From Myxococcus xanthus (GTDB taxonomy: Bacteria > Myxococcota > Myxococcia > Myxococcales > Myxococcaceae): DNA of 64,000 nt. Of this stretch, positions 8,081 through 16,616 are shown one piece after another. Below the pieces are notes generated by a model. The model was not told the origin of the DNA, ran no database searches, and saw nothing but the letters and a program-made list of their open reading frames with translations. A program made the translations under genes and the position numbers. The stretch spans positions 62,001 to 126,000 of the forward strand of contig NZ_FNOH01000006.1 in the NCBI RefSeq assembly GCF_900106535.1. The letters are read 5' to 3'. The first letter of the stretch is position 1. Every line of letters begins with the position of its first letter.

Positions 8081-8898
8081 GCGGTCTCCTGGCGCAGCGG
8101 CGTCACGGACGCGGGCGCCTCACCGTAGAAGGACAGGCGCGCGTTGCGCGAGGCCGGTACGGAGATGAGCTTCTCGAACACCGCCTCCAACGACGGGCAC
8201 TCGTATCGCGACAGCAGCGAGCCCACCGGCCCCTGGTCCAGCATGCGGCCGCCGCGGATGATGCCCGCGTGCGTGGCCAGCCGCTCGGCGATCTCCAGCA
8301 CGTGCGTGGTGAGCAGCAGCGTCACCCCTCGGCGACTCAGCTCGCGCAGGAGCTCGCGGATGACGCCGGCGGCCAGCACGTCGATGCCCTCGAAGGGCTC
8401 GTCCAGCAGCACCAGCTCCGGCGCGTGGATCAGCGCCGCGGCGATGGCGAGCCTCCGGCGCATGCCCTTGGAGTACTCCGCCACCAGCGCGCCGGCCTTG
8501 TAGGTGAGCTCCGTCAGCTCCAGCAGCTCGGTGGCGCGCGCGGCGGCCTCGTCGCCGTCCAGCCCGTACATGCGCGCGCAGAAGGTGAGGTACTGCCGGC
8601 CGGTGAGCCGCTCGAAGAGGCTCAGCTCCTCCGGCACCACGCCGACGCGGCGCTTCACTTCCATGGGCCTGGCCACCGCGTCCACCCCGAGCATGCGGAT
8701 GGAGCCCGCGTCGGGACCGTACACCCCGGTCAGCAAGGCGATGCTGGTGGACTTCCCGGCCCCGTTGGGGCCCAGGTACGCGTAGAAGGCGCCGCGGGGA
8801 ATCTGCAGGTCCAGGCCGTTGAGCGCGCTGAAGCCGCCAAAGCGCTTCTGCAGTCCGCGGGCGTCGACCGCCAGGTCATCAGTGGGAGAGGGCATCAT
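8077..8898 (-). CDS. ABC transporter ATP-binding protein
   Basis: The protein has 273 residues. The start ATG 8898 is preceded by GGAGG at seven bases. It has Walker A GPNGAGKST (43-51), a signature-like YSKGMRRRL (142-150), Walker B ELVLLDEP (161-168; D166, E167), and the switch histidine H199 in LLLTTHVLE. The signature motif has SKGM in place of LSGGQ, as seen in ABC-2 (drug/antibiotic export) ATPases. It couples ATP hydrolysis to the permease encoded immediately downstream. A C-terminal tail of about 60 residues extends past the core fold. Confidence 0.93.
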   Translation of the reverse strand: MMPSPTDDLAVDARGLQKRFGGFSALNGLDLQIPRGAFYAYLGPNGAGKSTSIALLTGVYGPDAGSIRMLGVDAVARPMEVKRRVGVVPEELSLFERLTGRQYLTFCARMYGLDGDEAAARATELLELTELTYKAGALVAEYSKGMRRRLAIAAALIHAPELVLLDEPFEGIDVLAAGVIRELLRELSRRGVTLLLTTHVLEIAERLATHAGIIRGGRMLDQGPVGSLLSRYECPSLEAVFEKLISVPASRNARLSFYGEAPASVTPLRQETA

Positions 8899-8988
8899 GG
8901 AATGTCCTCCATCTCACCCGAGCCCGGCACCGGGGGACAATCCCCACCCGTCAACAGGGGGATGCCCGCTGGCTCCTACGGTGCCGTC

Positions 8989-9366
8989 TCAGTGGACGAG
9001 CGACATCTCCGGCGGACCGGCAATCTGCTGCACCGTCATCCGCACCTTGTCCAGGTCCACGGGCTTGGAGATGTAGCCCGCGGCGCCCACGAGCTCGGCC
9101 TCCCATTCGAAGCCGTAGCCGGAGATGATGATGATGGGCAGACCCCGCGCACGGGGCATCTTCTTGAGTGCGTCGAGCAATCCCCAACCGCTCATGACTG
9201 GCATCCGCAAGTCGAGCAGCACGGCGGAGGGCATGTCTCCCTCCAGCAGGTCCAGCGCCTCACGACCGTTGGCCGCTTGAACCGTGGGATAGCCCATTTC
9301 CTCGAGTGCATCGCAGATGAGCGTGCGGTGGCTCGCGTCGTCATCGACGACCAGGATGTGGGACAT
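8989..9366 (-). CDS. Single-domain response regulator (CheY-like receiver)
   Basis: The protein has 125 residues and is a lone receiver domain. The acidic pocket is D8-D9-D10, the phosphoacceptor is D52 in LLDLRMP, the switch residue is S82 in IIIISGYG, and the invariant lysine is K101 in YISKPVD. There is no output domain, so it should act through protein contact, as CheY and the many stand-alone receivers of myxobacteria do. The cognate kinase is not in the neighbourhood: the flanking genes are an ABC transporter and an amidohydrolase. A weak GAGG ribosome site precedes the ATG. Confidence 0.93.
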   Translation of the reverse strand: MSHILVVDDDASHRTLICDALEEMGYPTVQAANGREALDLLEGDMPSAVLLDLRMPVMSGWGLLDALKKMPRARGLPIIIISGYGFEWEAELVGAAGYISKPVDLDKVRMTVQQIAGPPEMSLVH

Positions 9367-9525
9367 GGCAGGGCCTCGGAAGCTGCGGCTGGGTGTGGCG
9401 CCGCGAAATTCTATGGGCAGGATGATGGGAACTCCTCTTCCATTCCGGAAGGGGCCCCGGTGCTTTTCAACAGCGAACGGCCCGTGAGGACGAGGCTTGC
9501 ATCCGGAGCCGGATGTCCACGGGGC

Positions 9526-10473
9526 TCACGCTCCGTACAACTGGAGCGCATTCTGCCCCAGGATGCCCGCGAGTACCGCGTCATCCAACTTCATCCCCAG
9601 CATCGTCCGCAGCTCACGGTCCCAGGCGTAGGGGATGTTGGGAAAGTCCGTGCCGTAGATGATGCGCTCGGGCCGGACCTCCAGCGCGCGGCGGGGGATG
9701 GGGACGGGGAAGTACCCGGCCAGGGCCATGGTGGTGTCCAGCCAGAGGTTGTCGTGCCGCTCGAGCAGCCGCGCGTAGGCGTCGAACTCGTCCGCGCCCA
9801 GGTGGGGCACGCACAGCTTCAGCGTGGGATGGTCCTTCAGCACGCGCTCCACCCGCTCCGCGGCGCAGAGCGCGTAGGTGTCGCAATTGTAGTGGGGACT
9901 GGAGGGCTCCCGCCCCGCGTGCATGACGAGCGGACGGCCCGCCTTCGCGCACGCGGCATACACCTCGTGAAGGTGCGGCGCGTCAGGTGAGAAGCATTGA
10001 ACGTGGCAATGAATCTTCACCCCACGCAGGCCCGCGTCGAACGCCTCTTCCAACACGGCCGTGGCATCGGGTTCGCCCGGGAGCACGGTGGCGAGCCCCA
10101 GCACACGAGGCTCTTCCCGGGCCACCTCCGCCACGTAGGCGTTGAGCGCGCGGGCCATGCCTGGCCGGTGGGCGTAATGCAGCGCCACCACCCGGTGGAC
10201 ACCTCGCGACAGGAGGAAGGACACGACCTGTCGCGTGTGCAGCTTGTAGCGGATGGGCCAGCCGTACTGGTCGAACCAGCGCCACACCGCGTCGAACACC
10301 CGGTCCGGGAAGAGGTGGACGTGCGCGTCCACCACGGGCGGCAGTCCTTCGGGCAGGCGAGGGCCCTCCGTGTCCTGGAGGGCGGGCATGGGCATGCGGA
10401 TGCCGGCGTCCCGCCACGTGGGCGCGGAGGCCAGGCAGGGGACGGGCACGTCAGCGTCGGAGTCGGTGGCCAT
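9526..10473 (-). CDS. Amidohydrolase family protein (Amidohydro_2 type)
   Basis: ATG 10473 gives 315 residues and lies 15 bases after the stop of the upstream small gene. Longer readings lead into that gene's frame. The metal-binding start of a TIM-barrel hydrolase is VVDAHVHLFPDRVF. Later ligands are likely the His in GVKIHCHVQCF, the His in LVMHAGREPSS, the His in CVPHLGADEF and the Asp in IIYGTDFPNIPY. The pattern fits ACMSD/Amidohydro_2 enzymes, which act on amides, lactones or carboxylates. No pathway partner is visible, so the substrate is unknown. There is no signal peptide. Confidence 0.87.
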   Translation of the reverse strand: MATDSDADVPVPCLASAPTWRDAGIRMPMPALQDTEGPRLPEGLPPVVDAHVHLFPDRVFDAVWRWFDQYGWPIRYKLHTRQVVSFLLSRGVHRVVALHYAHRPGMARALNAYVAEVAREEPRVLGLATVLPGEPDATAVLEEAFDAGLRGVKIHCHVQCFSPDAPHLHEVYAACAKAGRPLVMHAGREPSSPHYNCDTYALCAAERVERVLKDHPTLKLCVPHLGADEFDAYARLLERHDNLWLDTTMALAGYFPVPIPRRALEVRPERIIYGTDFPNIPYAWDRELRTMLGMKLDDAVLAGILGQNALQLYGA

Positions 10474-10487
10474 GGCGAGCCACCCGT

Positions 10488-10754
10488 CTACGCCTTCTTG
10501 GCGGTGTCGTCCTCGTCGCCGTCGGTCCGTCGCAGGTAGGTGTTGTGCGGATACCCCTGGCGGGACAGCCGCTGCGCCTCGATGGCGTCTGCGACCTTGG
10601 CGCAGACCTGGCCCAGCATGCGCAGCGACTCGGCGAGGAGCCGCTCGGCGTGGTCCTGCGCGTCGGCAGCCTGGATGGTGGTGCGCTCTTTGCGGAACAG
10701 TCCGGGCAGCTTCATCTCCCCCAAAGCATAGGTGACGCACTGCTCCCGTGCCAC
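10488..10754 (-). CDS. Small conserved-looking protein of unknown function
   Basis: The protein has 88 residues from a GTG at 10754; an internal ATG at residue 14 (MKLPGLFRKERTT) is an alternative start. The centre is a predicted amphipathic helix (AQDHAERLLAESLRMLGQV, then CAKVADAIEAQRLSRQG). The C-terminus is short and acidic then basic (DGDEDDTAKKA). There is no signal peptide or membrane segment. It is followed 15 bases later by the amidohydrolase gene, so the two are probably cotranscribed. I do not recognise a family. Confidence 0.6.
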   Translation of the reverse strand: MAREQCVTYALGEMKLPGLFRKERTTIQAADAQDHAERLLAESLRMLGQVCAKVADAIEAQRLSRQGYPHNTYLRRTDGDEDDTAKKA

Positions 10755-10901
10755 CGCCCCGCGAGGCCGGCCTTAACCACGTTGACGGCCCGCTCAATTT
10801 ACATTTTTGAGCAGTTGCCCTGGCTCCTCGCCTGGATGCCTGCCAGTTGTGCTTGTAACCTCTTGGACTTCCAGGCTTTTGACGAATTTTCAAGTAGGGG
10901 G

Positions 10902-10930
10902 ATGACACGGAGTTAATCCGGCCCTACATT
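10902..10930 (+). promoter_or_regulatory. Sigma-70-type promoter for the 10965 gene
   Basis: ATGACA (10902-10907) and TACATT (10925-10930) are separated by exactly 17 bases. The -10 box ends 34 bases before the ATG, which also has GAGGAG upstream. The region from 10790 to 10930 is unusually AT-rich for this genome, and a 6-bp inverted repeat (GCTCAA/TTGAGC, 10792-10812) lies further upstream. Confidence 0.5.
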
Positions 10931-10964
10931 CGATTCCGTTGGATTTACGGCAGAGGAGCTGCGC

Positions 10965-11243
10965 ATGGCTTACGACGGCGAGCTGGTGAAGATGGAGAAC
11001 GGTCGCTGGGCGCGGTTCCAGCGGTGCCAGGTGTACCGCCCGGGCGTCGAGGACGCGGGCGAGACGATGCTGCTGATCGCCGTGGAGCTCGATGAGCGCT
11101 ATCAGCGCCAGCTCGACGAGGCGGCTGACTCCCTGGCTCAGTACCGCTATCAGGGCGTTCCCGTGCAGGTCCGTTTCGATTCGGGTTCCCAGGGCATCAC
11201 TCTGCAGCCCGAGCAGACGGTGTCCGCACCCGCGGTGCACTGA
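10965..11243 (+). CDS. Small protein of unknown function, single-gene transcript
   Basis: The protein has 92 residues; the start has a strong GAGGAG site. The sequence is acidic and soluble, with no signal or membrane segment. It starts with MAYDGELVKMENGRW, then a beta-rich stretch (RFQRCQVYRPGVEDAGETML), then a helical DERYQRQLDEAADSLAQYRY, and ends with short strands (VPVQVRFDSG). This could be a compact alpha/beta domain. A good promoter lies just upstream and a strong terminator just downstream, so it is probably its own transcript and possibly well expressed. No family is recognised. Confidence 0.72.
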   Translation: MAYDGELVKMENGRWARFQRCQVYRPGVEDAGETMLLIAVELDERYQRQLDEAADSLAQYRYQGVPVQVRFDSGSQGITLQPEQTVSAPAVH

Positions 11244-11292
11244 GCGCTGACTCCGCGTGAGCGGAGTGTCAACGGGTTGACGGATTCACAAC

Positions 11293-11334
11293 CCAAGGGG
11301 CCTCGCGATTCACATCGCGGGGCCCTTGGTTTTT
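11293..11334. terminator. Rho-independent terminator, probably bidirectional
   Basis: CCAAGGGGCCTCGCGA and TCGCGGGGCCCTTGG pair with a loop of about five bases (one G-T pair and one bulge), followed by TTTTT on the plus strand. It lies between the small plus-strand gene and the convergent M3 peptidase gene. Confidence 0.85.
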
Positions 11335-11354
11335 ACAGGCCCTGACGAGCAGCG

Positions 11355-13412
11355 TCAGGCGTCGTCCAGCCAACGGGTATACGCCTCGAAGCCGTAGTCC
11401 CTGCCCAGGAATGACCGGACCAGGTCCGCCGCGTCACGGGAGCCGCCCGGCCCCAGCACGGCGTCCCGGTAGCGCTGGGCGGTGGAGGTGTCCATCAGCC
11501 CGTGCTCCAGGAACGGTGTGAGCAGGTCCCGGGCGATGACGAGCGACCAGAGGTAGGCGTAGTACGCGGAGGAGTAGTAGCCGTCGAGCTGGACGAAGGA
11601 GAGATGGGCGTAGGTGTCGTCCACTGCGGGGAAGGGCATGTAGCGCTCCTGGAGCGCGTTCACCCGCGCGGTGGTGTCCACGCCTGCGGGGTCGCTCGCA
11701 TGGAGCTGGAGGCTGACGGCCGCGTAGAAGAGCTGTTGGCGAAGCCACAGTCCCTTGCCGAAGGCGTCCGCGCGCCGCATCCGGAGGATGGTCTCCGTGG
11801 GCAGCAACTCGCCGGTGACGACGTGCCGGGCGAACGTCTGGAGTGACTCCGGGCGCCAGGCCCACTCCTCCAGCACCTGGGCGGGAGCCTCCACGAAGTC
11901 ACGCTCCGTGCGCGAGCCGGACAGGCCGGCCCAGCGCGTCCGGCCGCCGAGGACGTGGTGCAGCAGGTGGCCGAACTCGTGGAAGAACGTCTGCACCTGG
12001 GAGTGCTGGAGCAGCGCGGGGTGGGCGCCGGGACGCGGGAAGTTGCCTGTCAGCACGCCTTCGGGAAGCGTCCTGCCCGCGCGGCCGGTGGCCAGGTCCC
12101 ACTGCGCCGGATGGGCGTACTTGTTCGGGCGTGGGTGCATGTCCAGGTAGAAGCGCCCCAGACGCGTGGGTCCCTCGTAGATGTCCCAGGCCTCGATGTC
12201 CGGGTGCCACACCGGCGCGTCCGGGACGCGGCGGTAGGTGAGCCCGAAGAGCCGCGAGGTGATGTCCAGCACGCCCTGCTTCACCCGCGTGTATTCGAAG
12301 TAGGGCCGCAGGTCGCGCGAGTCGAAGCGGTAACGCTCCGCGCGCACCTGTTCCTTGAGGTACGTCTGCTCCCACGGCTCCACGTGGGACGCGCCGGGCA
12401 CGTCGCGCCGCTTGCGCTCCAGCAGCGCGGTGTAGTCGTCCTGCACGCGCGTGGTGGTGGCGGTGGCGAGCTGTTCGATGAAGTCCTCGGCCACGTGCTG
12501 GTGCCGGACCATCTTGTCCTCGGACGCGTAGGCGGCCCAGCTCGGATAGCCCAGGAGCGTGGCCAGGTCGTGGCGCGTCTGGAGCAGGCGTGACAGCGTC
12601 TCCAGGTTGCGGGGATGGCCGCGCTGCTGGCCCGCGCGCCAGAGCGCCTCGCGGGCGCCGTTGTCGCGCGCGTACGTCAGGACGGGCAGGGCGTCGGAGG
12701 CGTCGGTGGTGACGCGCACCCGGCCGTCGGGCCCGGGCGGATGGTCCCGGATGTAATCGTCGGGAAGGCCCTCCAGCGCTTCGGGTGTCACGTCCACGTG
12801 CCGGACGTCTTCGCGGATGTGCTGGCTGAACGCCTGCCCCAGCCGGGTGAGGGCGTCGTTCAGCTCGCGCAGCCGCGCGCGGGTGGCCTCGTCCCGGTTC
12901 ACCCCCGCGCGCCGGAAGTTTCGCAGCACCAGGTCCACCCATCGCTGGGTGGCGGTGTCCTGCCCGCTCAGGTCCAGCGCGGCCAGAGCCGCGTAGACGT
13001 GGGGGTTGAGCGACACGTCCGTGCGCATGCCATCCGCTGCCTGGGCGCAGCGCGCCGCCGCCGCGCGGAACGCGGCGTCCGGGTGGGTGTTGGCACCGAT
13101 GCCCGCGCGGCCGTTGGCGTCGTCCAGCAGTGCGATGGCGTCGTCGTAGGCGGTGAGGGCCACCTCCACGTTCCGGGGCTCGGGCAGTGACAGCAGGGCG
13201 TTGATGCGCGCCGAGGCCCGTTGCACGTCGCACAGGCAGGTCGCCAGGAACCGCCCGGGTGTGGCGGTCAGTTGGCGTCCTGCGTCAGGCTCCAGGGGGC
13301 TCGGCGTGGACGGCACCGGATGTTCGGTGGATGACGCAGGGCGCTGGGCGGATGACGAGCCAGCGCAGCCTGCGAGCGCGAGGCTGACGACGAAGACGAC
13401 CAAGCGGTGCAA
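11355..13412 (-). CDS. M3 family zinc oligopeptidase, predicted lipoprotein
   Basis: The zinc motif is HEFGH (residues 478-482) in QTFFHEFGHLLHHVLGG, with a downstream Glu in EAPAQVLEEW. This matches thimet oligopeptidase/Dcp-type M3 enzymes, and the 685-residue length fits. I choose the TTG at 13412. It has GGGAG eight bases upstream and yields a proper lipoprotein signal, LHRLVVFVVSLALAGC, with the lipobox at the start of a Ser-rich linker. The longer open frame upstream puts that signal internally. The enzyme should cleave oligopeptides in the periplasm or at the outer membrane. The long first domain is helical, as in the family. Confidence 0.88.
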   Translation of the reverse strand: MHRLVVFVVSLALAGCAGSSSAQRPASSTEHPVPSTPSPLEPDAGRQLTATPGRFLATCLCDVQRASARINALLSLPEPRNVEVALTAYDDAIALLDDANGRAGIGANTHPDAAFRAAAARCAQAADGMRTDVSLNPHVYAALAALDLSGQDTATQRWVDLVLRNFRRAGVNRDEATRARLRELNDALTRLGQAFSQHIREDVRHVDVTPEALEGLPDDYIRDHPPGPDGRVRVTTDASDALPVLTYARDNGAREALWRAGQQRGHPRNLETLSRLLQTRHDLATLLGYPSWAAYASEDKMVRHQHVAEDFIEQLATATTTRVQDDYTALLERKRRDVPGASHVEPWEQTYLKEQVRAERYRFDSRDLRPYFEYTRVKQGVLDITSRLFGLTYRRVPDAPVWHPDIEAWDIYEGPTRLGRFYLDMHPRPNKYAHPAQWDLATGRAGRTLPEGVLTGNFPRPGAHPALLQHSQVQTFFHEFGHLLHHVLGGRTRWAGLSGSRTERDFVEAPAQVLEEWAWRPESLQTFARHVVTGELLPTETILRMRRADAFGKGLWLRQQLFYAAVSLQLHASDPAGVDTTARVNALQERYMPFPAVDDTYAHLSFVQLDGYYSSAYYAYLWSLVIARDLLTPFLEHGLMDTSTAQRYRDAVLGPGGSRDAADLVRSFLGRDYGFEAYTRWLDDA

Positions 13413-13589
13413 ATGCCACTCCCAGCGCGGGTGAGGGGGCAACGTGCGGGGGACCGGCCTATTTCCGCTGCGTGCTCCTGATGGGAATGACGAAGAGCGC
13501 GCCGTTTCATCGCAAGATTCCGCCACGGAGGATGGCGGACCCGGGTCAACGGGCGCCGGCCACGGTGGCGGTACGGCGCCGCGCGAGTG

Positions 13590-14372
13590 TCAGTCGCCCA
13601 CCTGGAAGAAGCGAGCGGCGTTCTCGTGGGTGACGCGGCGGACGATGCGCGCGGACAGGTTGGCCTTGGTCAGCAGGTTGGCGGCGCGCGCCAGGCCGAG
13701 GATGTCCCCGGCGCCGTCGCCCGCGTCGGAGTTGAGCATCAGCCGCTCACTGCCCAACCGCCGCACCAGCACCACCGCGCGCTCGGCCTTGAGCGCCTCG
13801 GGGTGCAGCGTCAGCCCGGCCCAGTGGCCCACCTCCAGGATGGTGCGCACCGTCCGGGCGTTGGCGTGGTCCACCAGCGCGCGCGAGGGCAGCAGTCCCG
13901 ACTGCCGCAGGAGCGTGAGGATGCGCCGCGTGTGGCGCTCCTTGTCCGTGGTGGGGGTGTGCACCACCACGCGCAGCTTGAGGCTGCGGGCCAGCGCGAG
14001 CTGCTCCAGGAAGGCTTCTTCTTCCTCCTCGCCGCCCGTGTGCAGGCCCGTCTCGCCCAGGGCCACCACGCGCCCGCCCTGGAAGTAGTCAGGCAGCGCG
14101 GACAGCACCTCGCTCAAGCCGCGCCGGGGGATGCAGCGTGGGTGGACGCCCAGGGCCGCGTAGGCGCGGATGCCCAGGCGCTCCAGCCGGGGGAGCTGGC
14201 GTTCCACCAGGTCGTCGAAGTGCCGCAGCAGCGCCTTGGACGTGGGCTCCGGGAAGTGGTGCGCCACCACCAGCGCCCGCTCCACGCCGAAGAAGCGCAT
14301 GGACTCCAAATCCTGGTCGCTCAGGCTCTCCGGGTGGAGGTGGGCGTCGAAGATGGGCGGTGGGGTGGGCAC
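13590..14372 (-). CDS. TatD-like metal-dependent hydrolase
   Basis: The protein has 260 residues with a GTG start three bases after the end of the upstream ggt gene. Metal-binding motifs of the TatD/amidohydrolase TIM barrel are visible: FDAHLHPE at the N-terminus, VALGETGLH (Glu), VVVHTPTTD (His), ALVDHANART (His) and LMLNSDAGDG (Asp). A run of glutamates (EEEEEAF) follows the Glu ligand. Such proteins are nucleases or phosphodiesterases, or other hydrolases in more distant branches; the archaeal-like TatD subfamily seems closest. Cotranscription with ggt is likely, but a shared pathway is not evident. Confidence 0.83.
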   Translation of the reverse strand: MPTPPPIFDAHLHPESLSDQDLESMRFFGVERALVVAHHFPEPTSKALLRHFDDLVERQLPRLERLGIRAYAALGVHPRCIPRRGLSEVLSALPDYFQGGRVVALGETGLHTGGEEEEEAFLEQLALARSLKLRVVVHTPTTDKERHTRRILTLLRQSGLLPSRALVDHANARTVRTILEVGHWAGLTLHPEALKAERAVVLVRRLGSERLMLNSDAGDGAGDILGLARAANLLTKANLSARIVRRVTHENAARFFQVGD

Positions 14373-14375
14373 TGC

Positions 14376-16148
14376 TCAATCCTGTCCCAGGGCGGCGCCC
14401 TCGTTGCGCGGGTCACTCGCGGAGAAGCGCAGCCCCGTCTTCGGGTCGCTGTAGACGGCCTCCGCGTCGCCCCACTGCTCCACGCGGCGCACCTTGTGGC
14501 CCTTGGCCTCCAGCACGGACAGCGTCGCCGGCTCCAGGCCCCACTTGTCCACCCACAGCTCGTCGGGCAGGTACTGGTGATGCACGCGGCCTTCATTCAC
14601 CGCTCGCGCCACGTCCATGCCGTGGTCCACCACGTTGCTGATGACCTGGATGACGGTGGTGGGGATGGTGGAGCCGCCAGGGCTGCCCACCGCGAGCATG
14701 ACGCGCCGGGGGTCTTCCTTGGAGAACACCAGCGTGGGGGCCATGGAGGACAGCGGAACCTTGCCCGGTGCGATGGCGTTGGGCTCGCCCGTCACCAGGC
14801 CGTACGCGTTGGGCACGCCCGGCTGCGCGGCGAAGTCATCCATCTCATCGTTGAGCAGCACGCCGGTGCCCTTGGCCACCACGCACGAGCCGAAGCCGTA
14901 GTTCACCGTGGTCGTCATCGCCACCGCGTTGCCGTCCTTGTCGATGACGGAGATGTGCGTGGTGTTCTTCTTCTCCGGCTCGGGCGTCAGGGTGGTGGGC
15001 TCGTCCGTCAGCGTGGAGCCCCGCACGCCTTCCTTCGGCGCCAGCAGCGACGCGCTGGGCGTGGCCTTCTTCGGGTCGATGGAGCCCGCCAGGTCCGCGA
15101 CGTGGCCGGGTGACACCAGCCGCGCCAGGGGCACGTCCACGAAGGCCGGGTCCCCCAGGTACTTCGCGCGGTCCACGTAGGCCCGCCGCACGGCTTCCGC
15201 GTAGAGGTGCAGCGCCTCCGCGTCGCGGAACGTCACGCCCTGGGGGCGCAGTTGCTCCATCGCGGTCAGCACCTGGATGACGGCCACGCCCCCCGCGCTC
15301 GGCGGCGGCATGGTGAGGATGCGGTGGCCGCGGTACGTGCCCTCCAGGGGCGTGGCGCTCCGCGTCTTGTAGGCCGCGAGGTCCTCCTGGGTGAGGATGC
15401 CGCCGCCAGCCTGGACCGACGTGGCGATGGCCTTCGCCACCGGCCCCGCATAGAAGGCCTTGGCGCCCCCCTTCGCGATGGAGGACAGCGTACGCGCCAG
15501 GTCGGGCTGGCGGATGACGTGCCCCACGGGCGGGGGTTCCCACTGGCCCTGGGCATTCTTCACCAGGAACACGCGTGAGGCCTCCGCGTCCCGGCTCAGA
15601 CAGGCCAGCCGGCCCTCCGCCATGGTGCGGTAGCGCGGCGTCACCCACATGCCCTTGCGTGCCGCCGCGATGGCCGGCGCCAGCACCACCGCCGGCTTCA
15701 ACTTTCCGTGCGCCTTGAGCAGCTCCAGGTAGCCCGCGACGGCGCCCGGCACCGCCACGCTCAGCGCGCCGTCCGTGGACAGGCCCGGCACCACCTTGCC
15801 GTCCTTCACGTACATGTCGCGCGTGGCCGCCTTGGGGGCCACCTCGCGGAAATCCAGCACCTTCGTGTCGCCGCTCTTGGCGTCGTGCACCAATGCGAAG
15901 CCGCCGCCGCCAACGCCGGAGTGGTAGGGACCCACCACCGCCGCCACGAAGGCCGCCGCCACCGCCGCGTCCGTGGCGTTGCCGCCCTTCTCCAGCATCT
16001 CCAACGCCGCCGCGCTCGCCTGCGGGTAGGCCGTGGCCACCGCGCCGCCCCGGTAGGGCCGCGCCGCCTGCGCCACACACGCCACCATCATCACCGCGGC
16101 CAGCAGCCCTCGCTTCAGCACCGCACCGCGGAAGCTCGTGTCCTTCAC
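14376..16148 (-). CDS. ggt: Gamma-glutamyltransferase, periplasmic proenzyme
   Basis: I choose the GTG at 16148, with GAGGG upstream. It gives 590 residues and a signal peptide VKDTSFRGAVLKRGLLAAVM ending in VAQA; an ATG at 16184 is the alternative. The autoprocessing site is TTHISVIDKDG, whose first Thr becomes the N-terminal nucleophile of the small subunit. NYGFGSCVV and LLNDEMDDFA follow, as in GGT small subunits, and SMAPTLVF is the later conserved segment. The enzyme hydrolyses or transfers the gamma-glutamyl group of glutathione and related compounds in the periplasm. It lies upstream of the TatD-like gene. Confidence 0.95.
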   Translation of the reverse strand: MKDTSFRGAVLKRGLLAAVMMVACVAQAARPYRGGAVATAYPQASAAALEMLEKGGNATDAAVAAAFVAAVVGPYHSGVGGGGFALVHDAKSGDTKVLDFREVAPKAATRDMYVKDGKVVPGLSTDGALSVAVPGAVAGYLELLKAHGKLKPAVVLAPAIAAARKGMWVTPRYRTMAEGRLACLSRDAEASRVFLVKNAQGQWEPPPVGHVIRQPDLARTLSSIAKGGAKAFYAGPVAKAIATSVQAGGGILTQEDLAAYKTRSATPLEGTYRGHRILTMPPPSAGGVAVIQVLTAMEQLRPQGVTFRDAEALHLYAEAVRRAYVDRAKYLGDPAFVDVPLARLVSPGHVADLAGSIDPKKATPSASLLAPKEGVRGSTLTDEPTTLTPEPEKKNTTHISVIDKDGNAVAMTTTVNYGFGSCVVAKGTGVLLNDEMDDFAAQPGVPNAYGLVTGEPNAIAPGKVPLSSMAPTLVFSKEDPRRVMLAVGSPGGSTIPTTVIQVISNVVDHGMDVARAVNEGRVHHQYLPDELWVDKWGLEPATLSVLEAKGHKVRRVEQWGDAEAVYSDPKTGLRFSASDPRNEGAALGQD

Positions 16149-16398
16149 GGGTTCAGCCCTCCTCGCGCTGTCTGAACAGTCCATCGCTGGCTTTCGTCCT
16201 GGGTGATGTGTTACCCGGGCGACAAAAGCCTACCCTCCAGTCCGGCGACGCCAGGGGACCAGACGGACTACATGTGTCCCGGTATGCACGAACCGTATGG
16301 TCAGGACCAGGATTTCAGCCTGACAACATTTTTCCTCTTGGATTGTTCTCCGGCGGCGTGCATCCTGGTCCCATCATGAATCGCGTCCGGGGGAGCGT

Positions 16399-16605
16399 AT
16401 GAGCACGCAAGCCATACCCGAGAAAAAGGCCCTACCTGGCGCCGCGCCCACCGCGGCCGAGGTGACGGTCTTCTTGAAGCCCAGCTTCGGCATCACGATT
16501 CAGCGCAACACCCTGTGCGTCTCGGTCAGTGCGAAGGCACGGCCGGTGGACACCGTCACGCCTTCTGATCCGCGCGCGGTTGACGACTCGATTGGCTGTC
16601 CCTAA
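16399..16605 (+). CDS. Small unknown protein upstream of glmU
   Basis: The protein has 68 residues. Its ATG has GGGGGAGCG directly upstream, and its stop lies 11 bases before glmU, suggesting one transcript. The sequence starts Lys/Pro/Ala-rich ([20 protein letters not shown]). A strand-rich middle follows ([14 protein letters not shown] and NTLCVSVSA). It ends with a polar tail containing one Cys (DDSIGCP). There is no signal or membrane segment. I do not recognise it. It could be a real gene or a leader; a strong ribosome site and codon use like neighbours favour a gene. Confidence 0.55.
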
Positions 16606-16616
16606 TTCTCCGCCGC

